From NCBI RefSeq assembly GCF_040581485.1, contig NC_090130.1:14945656-15009655 (forward strand): a stretch of DNA of 64,000 bases, read 5' to 3'. This DNA is from Linepithema humile (lineage: Eukaryota > Arthropoda > Insecta > Hymenoptera > Formicidae). A model generated the notes under the pieces. That model was given only the letters and a program-made list of their open reading frames with translations, was not told the DNA's origin and ran no database searches. Numbering within the stretch: the first letter of the stretch is position 1; each line of letters begins with the position of its first letter. The position numbers were made by a program, and so were the translations under genes. Positions 11,909 through 24,708 of this stretch are shown in pieces.

Positions 11909-11993
11909 ACCCCCCCCCTCTCTCTCTCTCTCTCCCCCCCTCCCTTCCCCCATCTCTCCCTCTTATCCTCTTACTTTTCCTCTTTTTTTATCC
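11909..11993. repeat. polypyrimidine low-complexity tract
   Basis: An ~85-bp nearly uninterrupted C/T run with a (CT)n core between C homopolymers. The Leu/Pro/Ser-rich frame over it is a by-product of the repeat. Such mirror-type tracts can form triplex DNA. Confidence 0.8.
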
Positions 11994-13846
11994 ACCCCTG
12001 TTACTTCCGGATTTACATGAAACTGAAATAACGAATCAAGATTTTAAACAAATTTTTCTTAATTTTATTGTTATTACAATTTTTTCAAGCAGAAATAAGT
12101 ACATATAAAACTTTACAATATAATACTTCTGTTTACCTGTCCTACATTCTTACCCAGTATTACGAGCCCAAAATTTTGAATTTACGGCATATAAAAGTTC
12201 ATAATTGTGCGCTACTTGTTTTTTTATTTTTGCAAAATGGGGAGGCTAAATAGGGGTCAATAATACCGTATAATATAAATCAAATTATATAAAATACAAA
12301 TCACGAGTAAGCCAGAACCAGGTCTCTTTTTTTATTTTAATATAAGAATTTTAAGATAAGAAATATTTTTAAGCGATATTACTGAAAAAATTAAGATTTA
12401 AAATCAAATATATGTTCTAGTTGGCATCGTACATTATATTCCTGGTCATTTTTCAGCTTTATGTTGTAATATAATTGAAATATGGACAAAACATAATTTA
12501 TAACAGATTTATTACAGAAAATTTTGAAACTTTTCTTTATAAGGTGAACAAGAAAATTATATGTGGCAAATATAATCAAATATAAACAATCAAATGCTGT
12601 ATAAGTTTTATAAAAATTTGCATTTTGGAATGCCAGCTTCACATATTTAAACCGCTGAGTTTGTCTCAAATTCGGGACAAAATAAATTGGTTATTAAGGG
12701 GCTTTTCTTATTTGGAAGTCGAAAAAAAGAATATTTTTGAGAATTTTTGTTGGAAAAACTATACGACGAATTTTTATAGACTTTTGTAACTGTAACTGTG
12801 TTACAACAGACTGACAATAAAATTGTTACATAAATTAAACTTTCTTCAGTACAAATTTGATATAGATATGTTCATTAATTTCAAAATTATTATCGTTTAA
12901 GGGGGAATTCCATTGTAACAGCTCTAAATACAAGTGATTTTTATGAATTTTTTTAAAGAAAACTAATGATATCCGAATAAACTTTTTTGGGATATAAAGA
13001 AGCATTCTTAAAGTACAAAAAAATTTTGGTTTTTTTAAATTTTCTTTATTATTTACTGAATATCATATAATAATGTTAACCACTTGGAAACACTACAACA
13101 AAAACACACTCTGCGGTGATTTTTCGGCTTTGAATAATTTGAAAAAGAATCCCAAGAAAATTGCATTTATGAATAGTTTATAGAGAGCATAAATCTAGAC
13201 AATAAGAAAAACTCGGAAAATTAAAAAAAAGTGAAAAATAACAAAATGATGTCAGTTTGAAGTCAAAAGTCGACTTTTCGCTTAAACATCGACTTTTGAC
13301 AAAGCAAAAAAATTTATTAATTTTAATTTTTGGAATTTCGGAAAATCCGAGGTTCATGTCCTAGAACAAAGTATACTGAAGATGTATGCACAATTTTAAG
13401 ATGATCGAATATCGTGTAGTTTAGAAATCAAAGTTGAATTTCTGATAAAATATAAAACTTTCTTTTGTATACTATTAAACACTTGTTAGACTTGTTAAAT
13501 TCATTGAGACACTGCTTAAATATTATTAAGGTATTATATAAAAAATAGTAATATCCAAACATTGTATATGAGTGGGCATTATTGAATACAACTTTGATGA
13601 GTGATTTACTCCTTAAGGATTAAAAACTTGGAAACTTCTTTGAAAAGTTTCTTAATATTTTATTACCGCGAATTTTTCAGTTTAATTCTGGCAAGTTCAA
13701 ACTTTTACTTTAGTATGATAGCGTTTTCAAATTATTTAAGCTAAATTAGCATTTTTTCTCTCTTTATATTTTGAAAATTTCGACAAACGTTTTAGATTAT
13801 TGAGTAATAAAAATGTGCATAAGTAATAAAAATGTAGATCAATAGT

Positions 13847-13868
13847 GGAAGGAGGGGGTGGGGGGGTG
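13847..13868 (+). repeat. G-rich run
   Basis: GGAAGGAGGGGGTGGGGGGG is a short G-rich stretch in A+T-rich DNA. It contains four G tracts and might form a quadruplex; no gene is near. Confidence 0.5.
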
Positions 13869-14472
13869 TATTAATTGTATTTCCTGTTTTATTATTATAT
13901 CTGCACAATAATAGTGTAACAACGATAGCACATTCAAGTTAATAATATAAATATTTTTTTTTGCAAAAGCGAGTACTAAATACTTGATTTACGATGTTCC
14001 TCAAATATCTATATTGAAATAGTCACGACTAGGTAATTAGGCCGTCGTCGAACAAACGCGTTGGCTAGAATGTGGTACGCATTGCAGTTACTATTTGCGA
14101 TGGCAGTGTCTATAAATAAAATCTTTTATGTCACTGTAAATTTTGGTCTAAACCAGCATAAGAAATATTCTTTTTAAGTCATTAAATGATTTTAAACAAT
14201 CTTTCGTTAATTCGACACTGTAACTTCTAAACATCAAGTTTAAAAATATGTGAAGCTAAAATATTGTGAAGCTAAAACTTGTTTATTTTTCTCTTTATAT
14301 ATTTTACTTTTACGCATCAATAGAAAATTAATATTAAAAAGCAACGACGAAAAAGTATCCTTTCTTTTCATATTGACTTATTTAATTTTTTCTATTTATT
14401 TTAATCTTTATATAAGTTTAATATTTTCCATATGATCTAAACTCTTTTCTTTCTTTATTGTATACTGTTGAA

Positions 14473-14498
14473 CTAAAGAGAAATTGTGGCCGAAACGT
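14473..14498 (+). ncRNA. degenerate hammerhead-like core
   Basis: CTAAAGA (one change from CTGAAGA), then a weak spacer hairpin, then GGCC-GAAACGT. The first conserved block is altered and the hairpin is poor, so this is a decayed member of the motif family seen at 4.5, 23.5, 25.8, 25.9, 28.8 and 63.2 kb. Confidence 0.3.
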
Positions 14499-14599
14499 TT
14501 TTGTGAATTTTTTGTATATTAATTTATAGTAATATAATATATTTTTTGCACTATCCAAGCTTCTGGTTCTTATATAGCCTTTTTTAGTCATTCTGGAAC

Positions 14600-14720
14600 A
14601 ATCAAATTGTATTATTAATTATTAATAAATAAATATTAAATAAATTATTAATGAATAAGATAATAAATAATTATTAATAAATAAATTATAAATAATTATT
14701 AAAAAATAATATATTATATT
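14600..14720. repeat. A/T-only imperfect short-period repeat
   Basis: Repeated TTATTAATAAATAAAT-like words with few interruptions. Low complexity, no function evident. Confidence 0.6.
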
Positions 14721-15647
14721 AATATCAAAAGTTAGAATAATATATTTTTTGAAGCACTCTATCTTCGATATTAATTGTCTGTTAATGCGTATCAATAAAT
14801 TTAAAACTAGAACAATAAATTAGCATTATAATTTTGTGATATATATTTGAACCTGATTTTAGTATTCTGTGCATTCCGGATGTGGATTCCGGATTATTAA
14901 AGAAATCCGTGAGTTTAAAATATATTTACATATTCAACTGGATTCGGTGGACATTCAATCCTTTCTGTTTGTTGCTTGAATCCAAACCCTTAATAGAGAC
15001 TCTACTTTTAATGGAAACTTACAACATTTTTATCAAATATAATATGGGTTAACCTAAAAATATAATTTATCTATTTTAAAATTTATAAGACTTACTTATG
15101 AAAATGTATCTTGCAACCTTTGTTTTTAGCACTTGGACACTTTTGAATTGCACACCAAATGGGCATTTTTCAAAATTTTAGTCTAAATTATTCTGTGTAC
15201 TTTAATGTGTTTACTGCTCTCTCAAAAGACTAGACTATATCTATTGGAACTTTGCAATGTGTATGCGCGAGATTCAAAGTACATATACATAAAGGACACA
15301 CTTGTACATAAGAAACAAAGGATGTTATCGGTTTAGTGTATAATATAGAAGTTTATGATTATAATGGTATTTATATCAACAGGTTTTTGTTTCAAATAGT
15401 ATACTTATAAAAACCGAAGAATATGCAAACGGTACTTTTCTTTATCGGATTCAGTTCCTGCTTTGAAAGAATCGAATGGTTTAAATTACATTGCGCGACA
15501 CGGCTGCTGATCATGTAATGAAATCAGCACTGTAACATCATAGTACATCCATATATCAAATTACATTTTAAGTTACATTTATTATGATAGAATGACTAGT
15601 AAATCGATAACCGTTGTTCGATGCACTTTCTTCACCATGAGACATAC

Positions 15648-15774
15648 CAGATTGTCGCAGATATTGCCGCTTGAGATTCGATTTTATATCTTGCGTTTCT
15701 TTCGATGATAAACCGCGTAAATCGCTCAAGGCATTGTGATATACAAATTTCGGGTAAATTATAATAGAAATGTT
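15648..15774 (-). CDS. candidate coding exon of unknown gene
   Basis: On the minus strand a pyrimidine-rich tract ends in TTTTATTAAG at the acceptor. An open frame of 42 codons follows, then the donor CTG|GTATGT. The peptide has mixed composition unlike the Lys/Asn/Ile-rich chance frames around it (for example YHNALSDLRGLSSKETQ and SNLKRQYLRQS). If the donor is not used, the frame continues to a stop near 15568. I do not recognise the family, and neighbouring exons were not found. Low-to-moderate confidence, resting on splice signals and composition only. Confidence 0.35.
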
Positions 15775-16015
15775 CTTAATAAAACAAATATCCAAATCCG
15801 ATTTGTAGAATTAGAAACATTTCTTCTTGTATGTTAAACATTTGTTGGACGGCATATAAAAGATAGTTAAGATTGAATGACAATAGGTCAAGATAATAAG
15901 ATCAAAAATTAATGACAAAATTAGATAGAAACAACTGGAATAAATAAAATTTACTTAAATTTTGCATAGATATTGTGTAAGAGAGAACTCTATATTATTT
16001 TCTTTCTTTAGTTGA

Positions 16016-16320
16016 ATGAGTCTCTCTCTTTCTAACATTGTATACTGCACGCGCTGCAGTTGCCATGCGTGCGATAGGTCGTTGCTGCGCTACGAGAAAG
16101 CGCTAGCGCGTTGCAATCTGATTGGCTCATGCCGATGTAGCGGTTGGGGACATGTGAACATCGGCATGCTGGGTTCGAGGCCTTTTGGTCTCCGTCCGTG
16201 ACACGGATAACATTATATTAGAATAAAGTTATGAGTTTTCTGTGAAATACGGTTCTTAGCTCTGTCATCCCTCCGTCCCTCATTGTGAAGTTCAATCTCC
16301 TTCGGATCCTGACAACCACC
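16016..16320 (+). other. GC-rich segment with hairpin and polyadenylation signal; possible LTR remnant
   Basis: An island of GC-rich sequence holds a perfect 11-bp hairpin (16128-16138 with 16158-16168, 19-base loop). A GGTTCGAGGCC run follows, then AATAAA at 16222-16227 and a CCTGACA-type end near 16312. The order hairpin, polyadenylation signal and ACA end resembles the R-U5 part of an LTR. No matching 5' TG end with target duplication is found, so this stays tentative. The open frame over it is Cys/Arg-rich and probably not coding. Confidence 0.25.
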
Positions 16321-16421
16321 TCGTGCATACTCAATGAGCTATTTTACAATTGCTAATGTATTAATAGGCATTATTTGAAAAATAAGTTGATATTGAAGTT
16401 AAAAAATATAAAAAAGGGCAA

Positions 16422-16449
16422 GTATATATATATATATATATATATATAG
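16422..16449. repeat. (TA)n microsatellite
   Basis: Fourteen or so TA dinucleotides without interruption. Confidence 0.9.
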
Positions 16450-16639
16450 ATTACTTTATTCTTAGTTATATCTACAACAGTCGATAGATTTAATTAAATT
16501 TTTGAAAAAGAAAACAAAATAAACTCACTCGAGAAGTTTTCATTTCGCATTAAAAAAACAGAAAAAGAAATAAAAATTAGAAACTCTGTTGTACAGAATT
16601 TTGATCAATTTTTCTCATCATAGTTCCAATATAAACACC

Positions 16640-16810
16640 TGTATTTGGTTATCCCCCCCCCCCCAATTTACAGAAATAAAAAAACAAGTAGTGCAGAAAA
16701 ATGAACTGTTTATGAGTTTTTATATTTTGTAAACTAAAGATTTTGTGATCGTCACATTGGGCAAAAATTTAATATTCTTTGTGGAGAGGTTCAGTCAATT
16801 GACTCAACTT
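16640..16810. repeat. second copy of the 7.3-kb repeat block
   Basis: Matches 7310-7450 in the same orientation, with the shared order AAATAAAAAAACAAGTAGTGCAG-like, TTTGTAAACTAAAGATTTT-like and TTTAATATTCTTTGTGGAGAG. A 12-C homopolymer at 16653-16664 precedes it. A third copy lies inverted at 20020-20150. Confidence 0.5.
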
Positions 16811-17430
16811 TCAACCTCCCCTCTATTAAAAAATGAAAATATTAAATCGATTTTAGCAGTGAAATTAAGAGTTATGATTTCCAAACTGATATAATTTCGA
16901 TTTTTGAGCTCTTTTTTAATCCTCAAATAATCCCTTATTTGATATACTCAAAAGAGAAATATTAGAAAAAGTAAAAATATGAATAAAGTAAAGCTTCTAA
17001 TGCTCGCTGCTCACACGTTACTCCTGTCCTCGTCGCGCAACCAAACTTTTCGTATACGACACTCGCCGTTAGTACACCTAGAACATACATTTAACTAACC
17101 ACATGAAACGTGTTTTCGTTCACCAATCTTTTTTAATTAATTTCTCAATAATTATTGCGAAAATTGCAAAACGGTAAAGAACTTTTTTGTTTAATTTATT
17201 GCGTTCTACCGGCAAACAAGAGGTAGCGTAATTTTTATCAGATATCTTGTATAAGTAAGAAGGTTCAGGATCGCACAGTGACATTATCTTTGCAGCTGTT
17301 TTAATTTTATAAATCATAATAGCTTTAATTTTTTAATTTAAATATTCCTATTTTAAGACACTTATGAGATTTCTTAAATATTTTGTATTGTAATTTCCTG
17401 ATCTCTTTATTACTGTGCATTTAATTATAT

Positions 17431-17803
17431 AGGATGTCCCATTTTAACTTAGACACCAAAATATCTCGAAAACCATGCATTTTCGAAAAAAATGTTCTAA
17501 ATAAAAGTTGTAGAATTTTAAGTAGCGCCTTAGAGAGAAATATTAGTGTGACTTTGACTAGCGCTGTTAAAGTCACGTAAAATCACTTTGAAATTTTTAG
17601 ATGAAAACTCCTATTTTTTATTGCATTTTCTTGCAGTCGATTTCAAGAGCTTTTCAAAACACTATAATAAAGTTATTTTTTATTAAGTACTTTTCGAGTT
17701 ATAAGGCTTGAAAGTTACAGTAGAGTGAAAGAGAAAAAAACGCGTTGAGCGCGTTCCCTCATTCTCTTTCTCTCTCACTCCACCGTAACTTTCAAGCCTC
17801 ATG
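17431..17803. mobile_element. half copy of foldback family A
   Basis: The left terminus (AGGATGTCCCATTTTAACTT) and one arm end in a central hairpin (17696-17803: GAGTTATAAGGCTTGAAAG against CTTTCAAGCCTCAT). No second arm follows. The arm matches, in reverse, the half copy at 56972-57379 over its whole length (shared ATATCTCGAAAA, AAATAAAAGTTGTAG and GTCACGTAAAA). The full palindrome at 40076-40839 has the same design. This copy lost its right arm. Confidence 0.65.
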
Positions 17804-18204
17804 TTTACTTATTTCAGATTTAAATATCTTATCTATTTTGATATTAGATTTGGACGATATTATTTGCAACGAGAATATATAAAGCATATATCGTTTTGTA
17901 TTTGTCCTATTTCTTTTGATATAGTTGCCAATATCTTAAGCTTTGATATACGTTTATGTTGACTCGTTACGATTTCTTATATATAGTAATAAGTATATAA
18001 AGCCGTAATGCTTGTTTAAGTATTTGGTAGACGGTCGGAATAATTGAGAGAGTAGTGGAACAGCAAGCTGAGTACTAGGTTGTGGAGGATGAAGGATCCC
18101 GAGTTCCAAAATCCGGTCGGCTCCTTAATTTTTTCCGATGCTTAGTAGAGCAACAATAGTACACTTGCTAACTTCTTCGTTCAGCACACACGGTCTTTCT
18201 CGAG

Positions 18205-18880
18205 ATAAACTTCCGAAAATCTATCACCTCTGATTTGGCTGATTTTCAGCCTAAATACTTATTTTATCTAGTAAATAATATTCTCAAATGGATTTTTGGC
18301 GCAAATACCCCCTCCGCCCCCCAGCCCCTCTCAAAGGGAAAACTGTTTTTGTTAATTATTTCAGAAAGTATTTATTGTACGGAAAAAGTTGTCAAACAAA
18401 AAATGAAGCTCATAAAAAGCTATATAAATAAGGTCTTATACATATTTTATCTAACTCCAATATTTTAGTCGTTATTATCAAAAATCTGGAGGCAGTGTGT
18501 CCTGCCACCCTGTGGGGGGCTCCACCATAAAAAAACTATACATATAGGGTTTGGATTGAATCTCGCTTTGCGTAGAAATTCGTAAAATTTTTAGAAATTT
18601 TTGATAATAACGACTAAAATATTGGAGTTAGGTAAAATATGTATAAAACCTTATTTGTATAGCTTTTTATGAGCTTCATTTTTTTGTTTGACAACTTTTT
18701 CCGTACAATAAATACTTTCTGAAATAATTAAGAAAAACAGTTTTACCTTTGAGGGGGACTAGAGAGCGGAGAAGGCATTTGCGCCAAAAATCCATTTGGG
18801 AATATTATTTACTAGATAAAATAAGTATTTAGGCTGAATATCATCCAAATCGGAGGTGATAGCTTTTTGGAAGTCCACCC
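18205..18880. mobile_element. foldback family B, copy 1
   Basis: Two ~270-bp arms in inverted order: left CTTCCGAAAATCTATCACCT, right the complement ending GGAAGTCCACCC. The GC-richer centre carries GGCTCCACCAT. The same element occurs at 45715-46391 and, as one arm, at 55539-55800. A 77-codon frame in each arm (for example LFYLVNNILKWIFGAN) persists in all copies. There is no codon bias or start context to support a protein, so I read it as arm identity rather than coding. No target duplication is visible here. Confidence 0.75.
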
Positions 18881-19339
18881 AATTTAATCAAACACGGCAC
18901 TATTTACAAGCAATTCTCTTTAAATCGGCAAGCGTTCGTAACATGTCCTGACGACGCCGAGGATCAAACGCTGGAGGACTCTGAACTGTCTCTTTGTTTA
19001 CTGCGTAACCAGGCAACGCTTCTTAATCTTTTCACGACACACGCGACACAGTTTCCCGAACGAGCACAACAGTATGAATAAATTTGCATCTATCTTTACT
19101 TCATTCTTTTTAACGTTTTAACAAAACTAAATGCGATATTGAAAGACAATGTAATTTCTTACAAACGATTGATTGCTGAGACTATGGCAATCCTTCTTAT
19201 ATAGGCAATCCTTCTTATTGTATATTCAAATCAAAGAATATTTTAACAAAACCATTGTCGCTTAAGAAAACTTTTTGAAAGATTCAATAAAGTTATACCT
19301 CAATAACAGATATTCTTATGAAAAAGATTGCAGTTCAAT

Positions 19340-20160
19340 CGAAATGTGAGCAATGTGAACCTAGCGCCCAATTTTATAAAATATAAAAATAAATAGCATA
19401 GTTTGTGTTTGCACTTTGTTTGTACCTGTTTGTATCGCACCCACAACTACAAGATATTTTAATTTTGCTAATATTATTCAAAAGAAAACTTGTACTCTTT
19501 TCTATCCGTTTTATTTTTTTTTATATCTCAAAAAATTCCGAGAGACAGCATTTTTCAATTTTTGATAATCTATCAAGAAAAGGATAACTTGGTCAATTTT
19601 TAAGATATCTTAAAACGTTCAATGATATTTGAACGAGCATTGTACAAACAATGCTATTTTTACCCTTTTTCACCTTATCAATAAAGAATATTTAGTCGCA
19701 AAAGAATTGATATATCTCATTTTAAATATAATTTTTTCTTGTGACGAGAAGATTTGGAGTGGTTTTTTTGCAAAGGAATTGGAGTTTAATAATTGAAATA
19801 CGTGTATTTTAAGAGCTTATTCTTAGATTTTATGTACTACATCCAGAACGGAATACGACGTATTTTTACTTTTTCTAATACTTCTGTCTGAGTTGTATCA
19901 AGTAAGAGTTTGTTTGCAATTAAGGGAATGAGCTCTAAATCGAAACTAGTTTGAAAACTCGTAAATAGCTTTTAATTCTACCACTAAGATCGATTTGATA
20001 TTCTTATTTTTAAGAGATGAGAAAACTGAATCAACATTAACTCAATTTCAACACAAAGAATATTCAATTTTTATCCAATATGATGAGCTTAAAATATTCA
20101 ATCTGCAGAATGTGACATCTTAAAAAAACTCATTTTTCTGTATTACTTGATTTGTTATTT
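19340..20160. repeat. decayed foldback-family terminal repeat and associated blocks
   Basis: 19355-19680 is a worn, plus-oriented version of the TGTACC-type terminal repeat of 32.3 and 46.6 kb (AACCTAGCGCCCAA, TTTGTACCTGTTTGTA, then a GAGAGACAGCATTTTTCAAT-like end). 19720-19860 matches 7920-8060, and 20020-20150 is the inverted block of 7310-7450. It is the same old composite as at 7.3-8.3 kb, partly in the other orientation. Confidence 0.5.
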
Positions 20161-20164
20161 TTAC

Positions 20165-22770
20165 AAGTTAGAGAGAGGGGAGCAGCTAAACAGGGATGAT
20201 ATGCTATGAGACGTGTATTGCCGACGAACGAAGGAACCGCAACACGGAGATCTCTTTCTTTTCTTTTGTTTACCGGTGCGCCGATGCATCAAATAACATG
20301 TAATATTCGTATCTATATCTGCTTCCTCGCTGCTATACACGCATATATAGCATTCAACTGCGCGTTTTCTTTTCCTTTCGGACTACGAACTCGATCGCAC
20401 GTATCAACGACACGAACGATACTTAGCGAGAAGATGAAGAAGAGATCGGTAACGTTCGAGCCGAGTGCATCGCTTGACGATTCTTTATCATTATTTATTA
20501 CCCATCTCTTTTTTGCGTTTTTCGAAAACTTGATGAAATGAGTCTCACGGATAAGTAGCTCAAGAATACGACGCGTTTTATATATTGAGCGATAAGAATA
20601 GCTTATCATCGTTATAAAATACTTCTGGCTATTGATATTAATCTCTAATAGACTCGCACAAACTGTATCAGCTCGCTACAATCGTAATTTTTTGATCAGC
20701 ACAGCATACTTTATTTCGTATGATAGACATTAATCAATTTATTCATTTTCTTATTGATAGGATTTATGATCTAAAATAAATACTTTCTGAATAATTAAAA
20801 AAAACGTGTAGAGTATACAAAATTATTAATAAAATGCGACTGAGAAGTTGATAATTTTATATACATAAAAAATGTAGAATTATTTTTTGTAGAGTTTAGT
20901 ACTTGAAAAAATATGATTTATAAAATAATGATTTAATAATACAGTTTTTTTTTATCTTTTTCTTTAGCTTGCATTAACTGATACTGTGCCATAGATTGAA
21001 AATTATTTCAAAAGTAAGATGTAATTATAATAATATAATATTGTTATACAGGAATTATATACATTATTTAAATATAGTTATCGTAAAATACTAAAATAAT
21101 ACATAATAAATAATAAAGTTCTATGATAATATATCAGAATATATCGGAAATTATAAATAAATTGTAATATATAATAGGTATTACATGTAATAGTTTTAAT
21201 ATAATATTAATACTTATAATTAGATTTATATTAAATAAGTTCTAATATGTGCAATATATGTATAATTTTCGACAATTAATGCTAATATGCATAACACAAA
21301 TAAATATTAACATATTTTATTACACAATTAATTCTTTTCTATGTAACTAAAATTATTCAATCAATTGTTTGCAGAAAGTGGATACATTTATTTCAAGCGC
21401 ATTTTTGTTTAATTTTAATTTCGATTTACGTTATGTTAATAATCATTATCTATCTTAGGCTAGATAATCGCAGCTTACGAAAAAAATTCATAAATATTAT
21501 TCAAATTACATTCATTATATAGTTAAATATAATAAATTTACCATATACGTGCAATTATTTCTTATGCCCGCGCCATTATTCATGAACAATTAATTGCTCA
21601 TAGTTAATTAATTTTATGTTAATTAGAGGAACTTATTGTTAGCCAAAAATTTCCTTGACACATAATTGTTCTGTTAACGTTATTATGAAATTGAATAAAC
21701 CGTGATAACTCTAAAAACGACCGCGCGTTTACGCATGATAGCTTTGCGTAATAGCTTTGAATACAACATGATTTTCAGGCAACGCAAAGTCAAAATGAAA
21801 CTAGACCTTTCTTCCATTTACTTCTCGCTTATTTCAACCTTAACACACGACCAAGACGACGACACGCATAATCTTCTTGCCTCGCGGGTCACGTACCACA
21901 TCTCGATTCAACTCAATTTTGTGACAATGCTGCCGGTCGAGTAGTCGTTCAGGCCAGTCGCGGTTCACCGATTAACTGGTCAGATAGCTAGTCACCCAAC
22001 CGTCCGCCATGAGACCTTGACAATGACGAACTGTATCATGCGCACAATATGGCTGTCTTGTTGATAAATATATCTTCGTTGATTGATCGAGCGCGAAGAC
22101 GTGTTCAAGAAATTGCAAATTATTTTAGAAGTTAAAAATTAAAAATTTTTAATTTGTTAAAGAATTACGTATTATTTATAAAAGTAAAAGAATAAGATAG
22201 CGGAAATAGCAAAAATGCCGAGGTGGCTCAAGATAGAAATGAAAGAGAAGAAGCCCACGGAAATTCTTAGGCAGCTGTTTGTGTGAACAATCTCCTTATA
22301 GCTTTCCTTTGCATTTTGTCACGCATAATGCATAGACACGAACGTACATGCACAATTGCACAGCAGTAGCAACACGTGCAACATAGGAGATATATTTCTT
22401 GCACACATTCGTTCATTTCGTTGTTATTCCGTGTCGAGGTGATAACGTGGTCTGGTGCGAGCATTGTCTCTGATCCTCTTTCGACGATTTATTATCTGTC
22501 ATTTTTTGTTTAAACTTGCACACGAATGTATGCTGAGACACGCGCGTAAAAACGATTGATGATTTTTACATACAGGTATATAAGCATGTATACGTAATTT
22601 GACGAATTTCCTTGAACAAGTCTGTTGGATTTGTTACACGATTTGTTAGAATATGTAATTTATAAATAAGTTCATATAAATACTTAACGCCAATTTATTT
22701 ATGTGTAATAGGCTGAATTATGTCAGGATCTTAGAAAAATGCATAACTAAACTTTATTCGTATTCTCGCG
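20165..22770. other. stretch with no supported gene
   Basis: Two GC-richer patches (20190-20560 and 21700-22480) interrupt A+T-rich DNA. The first holds a 111-codon plus frame from ATG 20206 with one hydrophobic segment. It overlaps a 98-codon minus frame, and neither has motifs or splice context. The second has a chance-looking frame at 21702-21944. Either patch might contain untranslated exons or enhancers, but nothing can be shown. Confidence 0.4.
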
Positions 22771-23014
22771 TAAAGCCCTGCACACAATAAAGAAAATATT
22801 AGGAATAGGAACAAATATTAAATATTAGGAATAGAAAATTGGAATTATTTCATTTCAGAACAAAAAAATGGAATGTGTAAATGAATTAAAAATTAAGAAT
22901 TGGGAATGACTAATACATTTTGTTCCTTTGTTTGACGTAAAATAATATCAAATTCTTCCTAATATTTAATATTTATTTCTATTCCTAATATTTTCTCTAT
23001 TATTCGCAGAGCTT
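22771..23014. mobile_element. inverted-repeat MITE
   Basis: A terminal inverted repeat of about 45 bp. The left end (AAGCCCTGCACACAATAAAG, then AAAATATTAGGAAT) has its near complement at 22950-23014. The word AATATTAGGAATAG is repeated within each arm. It is ~240 bp, non-coding, with no clear target duplication. Confidence 0.6.
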
Positions 23015-23552
23015 AACGTACAACGTGCTTAGCTCAGTCTCTCCGACTAATCTCTACTACTTGATCACGTGATAAGACAAAAGGCGAGCTTACACTAGTA
23101 ACTACTGGGGAGACTTAAGCTATCTATCACATATCTATCACTCGGGCAATTCTGACTCTTAATCTCCATCCTCGGAATCAGTGTTGCGATGTTTGAAGTT
23201 AAACAAACAAAAATGGTTAAAATGATATTAATATTAATATTAATCAACACCATTTTAATCATCCGACTTAGTTCAATTATATCTTCAGTAATCATGGACT
23301 CTACGATTTTTAAGAAACTCTCTATGCATTATGAAGGCATTCTGTTGAATAATTTTGGTCTCTGACTCTTCCATGGTTCTGTATCGGACATACAGTTTCG
23401 GCTTAAAAACAATTAACAATCTTGCTATATGGAAAAAAGTTTTCGTTGAAATTATTTGTCATCAAGAACATCTTGCGTATATCATCTTATTTGTTTGTAA
23501 GGCGCTTCGACACTTGTGATACCGTTTATTATGATTTTTATTTGTAATGACA

Positions 23553-23582
23553 CTGATGAAGGCCTAACATAGGTAGAAACAT
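23553..23582 (+). ncRNA. hammerhead-like ribozyme core
   Basis: CTGATGA, the canonical version of the first block, then a CCTA/TAGG hairpin with a three-base loop, then GAAACAT. Spacing matches the other copies. The A in GAAACAT replaces the usual G of helix III, so function is doubtful. Confidence 0.4.
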
Positions 23583-24535
23583 TTGTCTTTGTAATTTTAT
23601 AATATAATATATTATACGAACAACTAGCAACGGCTTTTTTCGCCTTTTTTTTTAATATTAATTTATATACCGTTTTAAGAAATTTTATCGAATTATTTCA
23701 AAGTTATACAATGTTAATTTTATTATGGTTTTTATAACAGAGTTATATCTTGCATGATAAACGTGTATTAAACGTACAAAAATAATAAAATACATCTTAT
23801 AAATTTCTTTCTTGCTTCAAGGATACATTGTCTGTATATCAAAATTCTATATATCTATATATCAATCGACTTTAATATTGAACAAAAATCATTGGATCAT
23901 AGATGAAGTTGCATTTTACTGTTTGATGTTTAGGTGTAATTTCTTTTTCTAAAAATTTTTGTCATATTTGTTATAAATATTGCTATTTTTACTTCACTTT
24001 TTGAACGGTTTATATATGAATCATCTTGACTTTCCTATTGTTTATGTTGTTGGAACAATATTTTTTAAATAAGCATATAATTATACTTTTAGTACTTAAA
24101 ATAAAAATATTTTTATATAGAATTTTAATCAATTTATTTATTTAATATTATTTATAAAGATATTAAATAAAAAAATTATTCTTAGTATCTAGAAATTTTT
24201 GAGATTGCTTATTATAAATCTGAGATGAAAATTACACTATTTAATGAGCATCAACTAGTTAATTTTAGCATGTAATTCGCATGTACCAAAGTTTATAAGA
24301 TTAAAGTTTATAAGATTTGAGGTTGCTTAGATTACGAATCTAAGGTCAAACTTAGAATTTTTAAAAAATTTATAAATGCCAAATTTGTATAATAAAAAAT
24401 CTTATCGCCAATTGTGTCTACATTTTGAATTTTGTAATTTTGTTCTGATTGATTCATTATCGACAATCTCCAAAATTTACAGATATCAAATTTAGTGTAA
24501 ATCGGTGTAATACTATTTATATATACACTGAGAGA

Positions 24536-24708
24536 AATGTTCTGTTTGATTCAACAAACCGTTTATTCGGTTTTTGAACGAAACAGACAGATTCTGGTTG
24601 AATCTATTAGAATTCCTATTAATGCAACAAGATTCTGACCAAAATTTGTCTGTTTCGTCCAAAATCGAACAAACAATTTATTGAATCAAATAGAATTTTT
24701 TCTTAGTG
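24536..24708. mobile_element. 173-bp MITE with CACTGAGAGAAA ends
   Basis: Terminal inverted repeats of ~65 bp: left CACTGAGAGAAATGTTCTGT, right ending in TTTTTTCTTAGTG, with TTGATTCAACAAACCGTTTA against its near complement inside. A compact non-autonomous DNA element; superfamily not determined. Confidence 0.75.

Larger units (their letters stand above)
10395..14440. other. A+T-rich stretch without genes
   Basis: No gene, tRNA or complete transposon is supported. It contains a polypyrimidine tract near 11.9 kb and a G-rich run near 13.86 kb (listed separately). All open frames are short, A/T-driven and lack family motifs. Confidence 0.5.

Noticed and set aside
11887..12108. Leu/Pro/Ser-rich 73-codon frame
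   Set aside because: Lies on a C/T low-complexity tract.
16137..16181. tRNA-like A and B boxes (TAGCGGTTGG and GGTTCGAGG)
   Set aside because: Box spacing is ~33 bp instead of ~44 and no cloverleaf can be drawn.
20206..20609. 111-codon plus and 98-codon minus frames overlapping
   Set aside because: No motif, no splice context, and the two compete for the same bases; kept only as a comment on the GC-richer patch.
22215..22286. 23-codon frame with KKPTEILRQL, resembling a mariner N-terminal motif
   Set aside because: Match is only eight or so residues and no TIR or further homology is nearby; likely chance.
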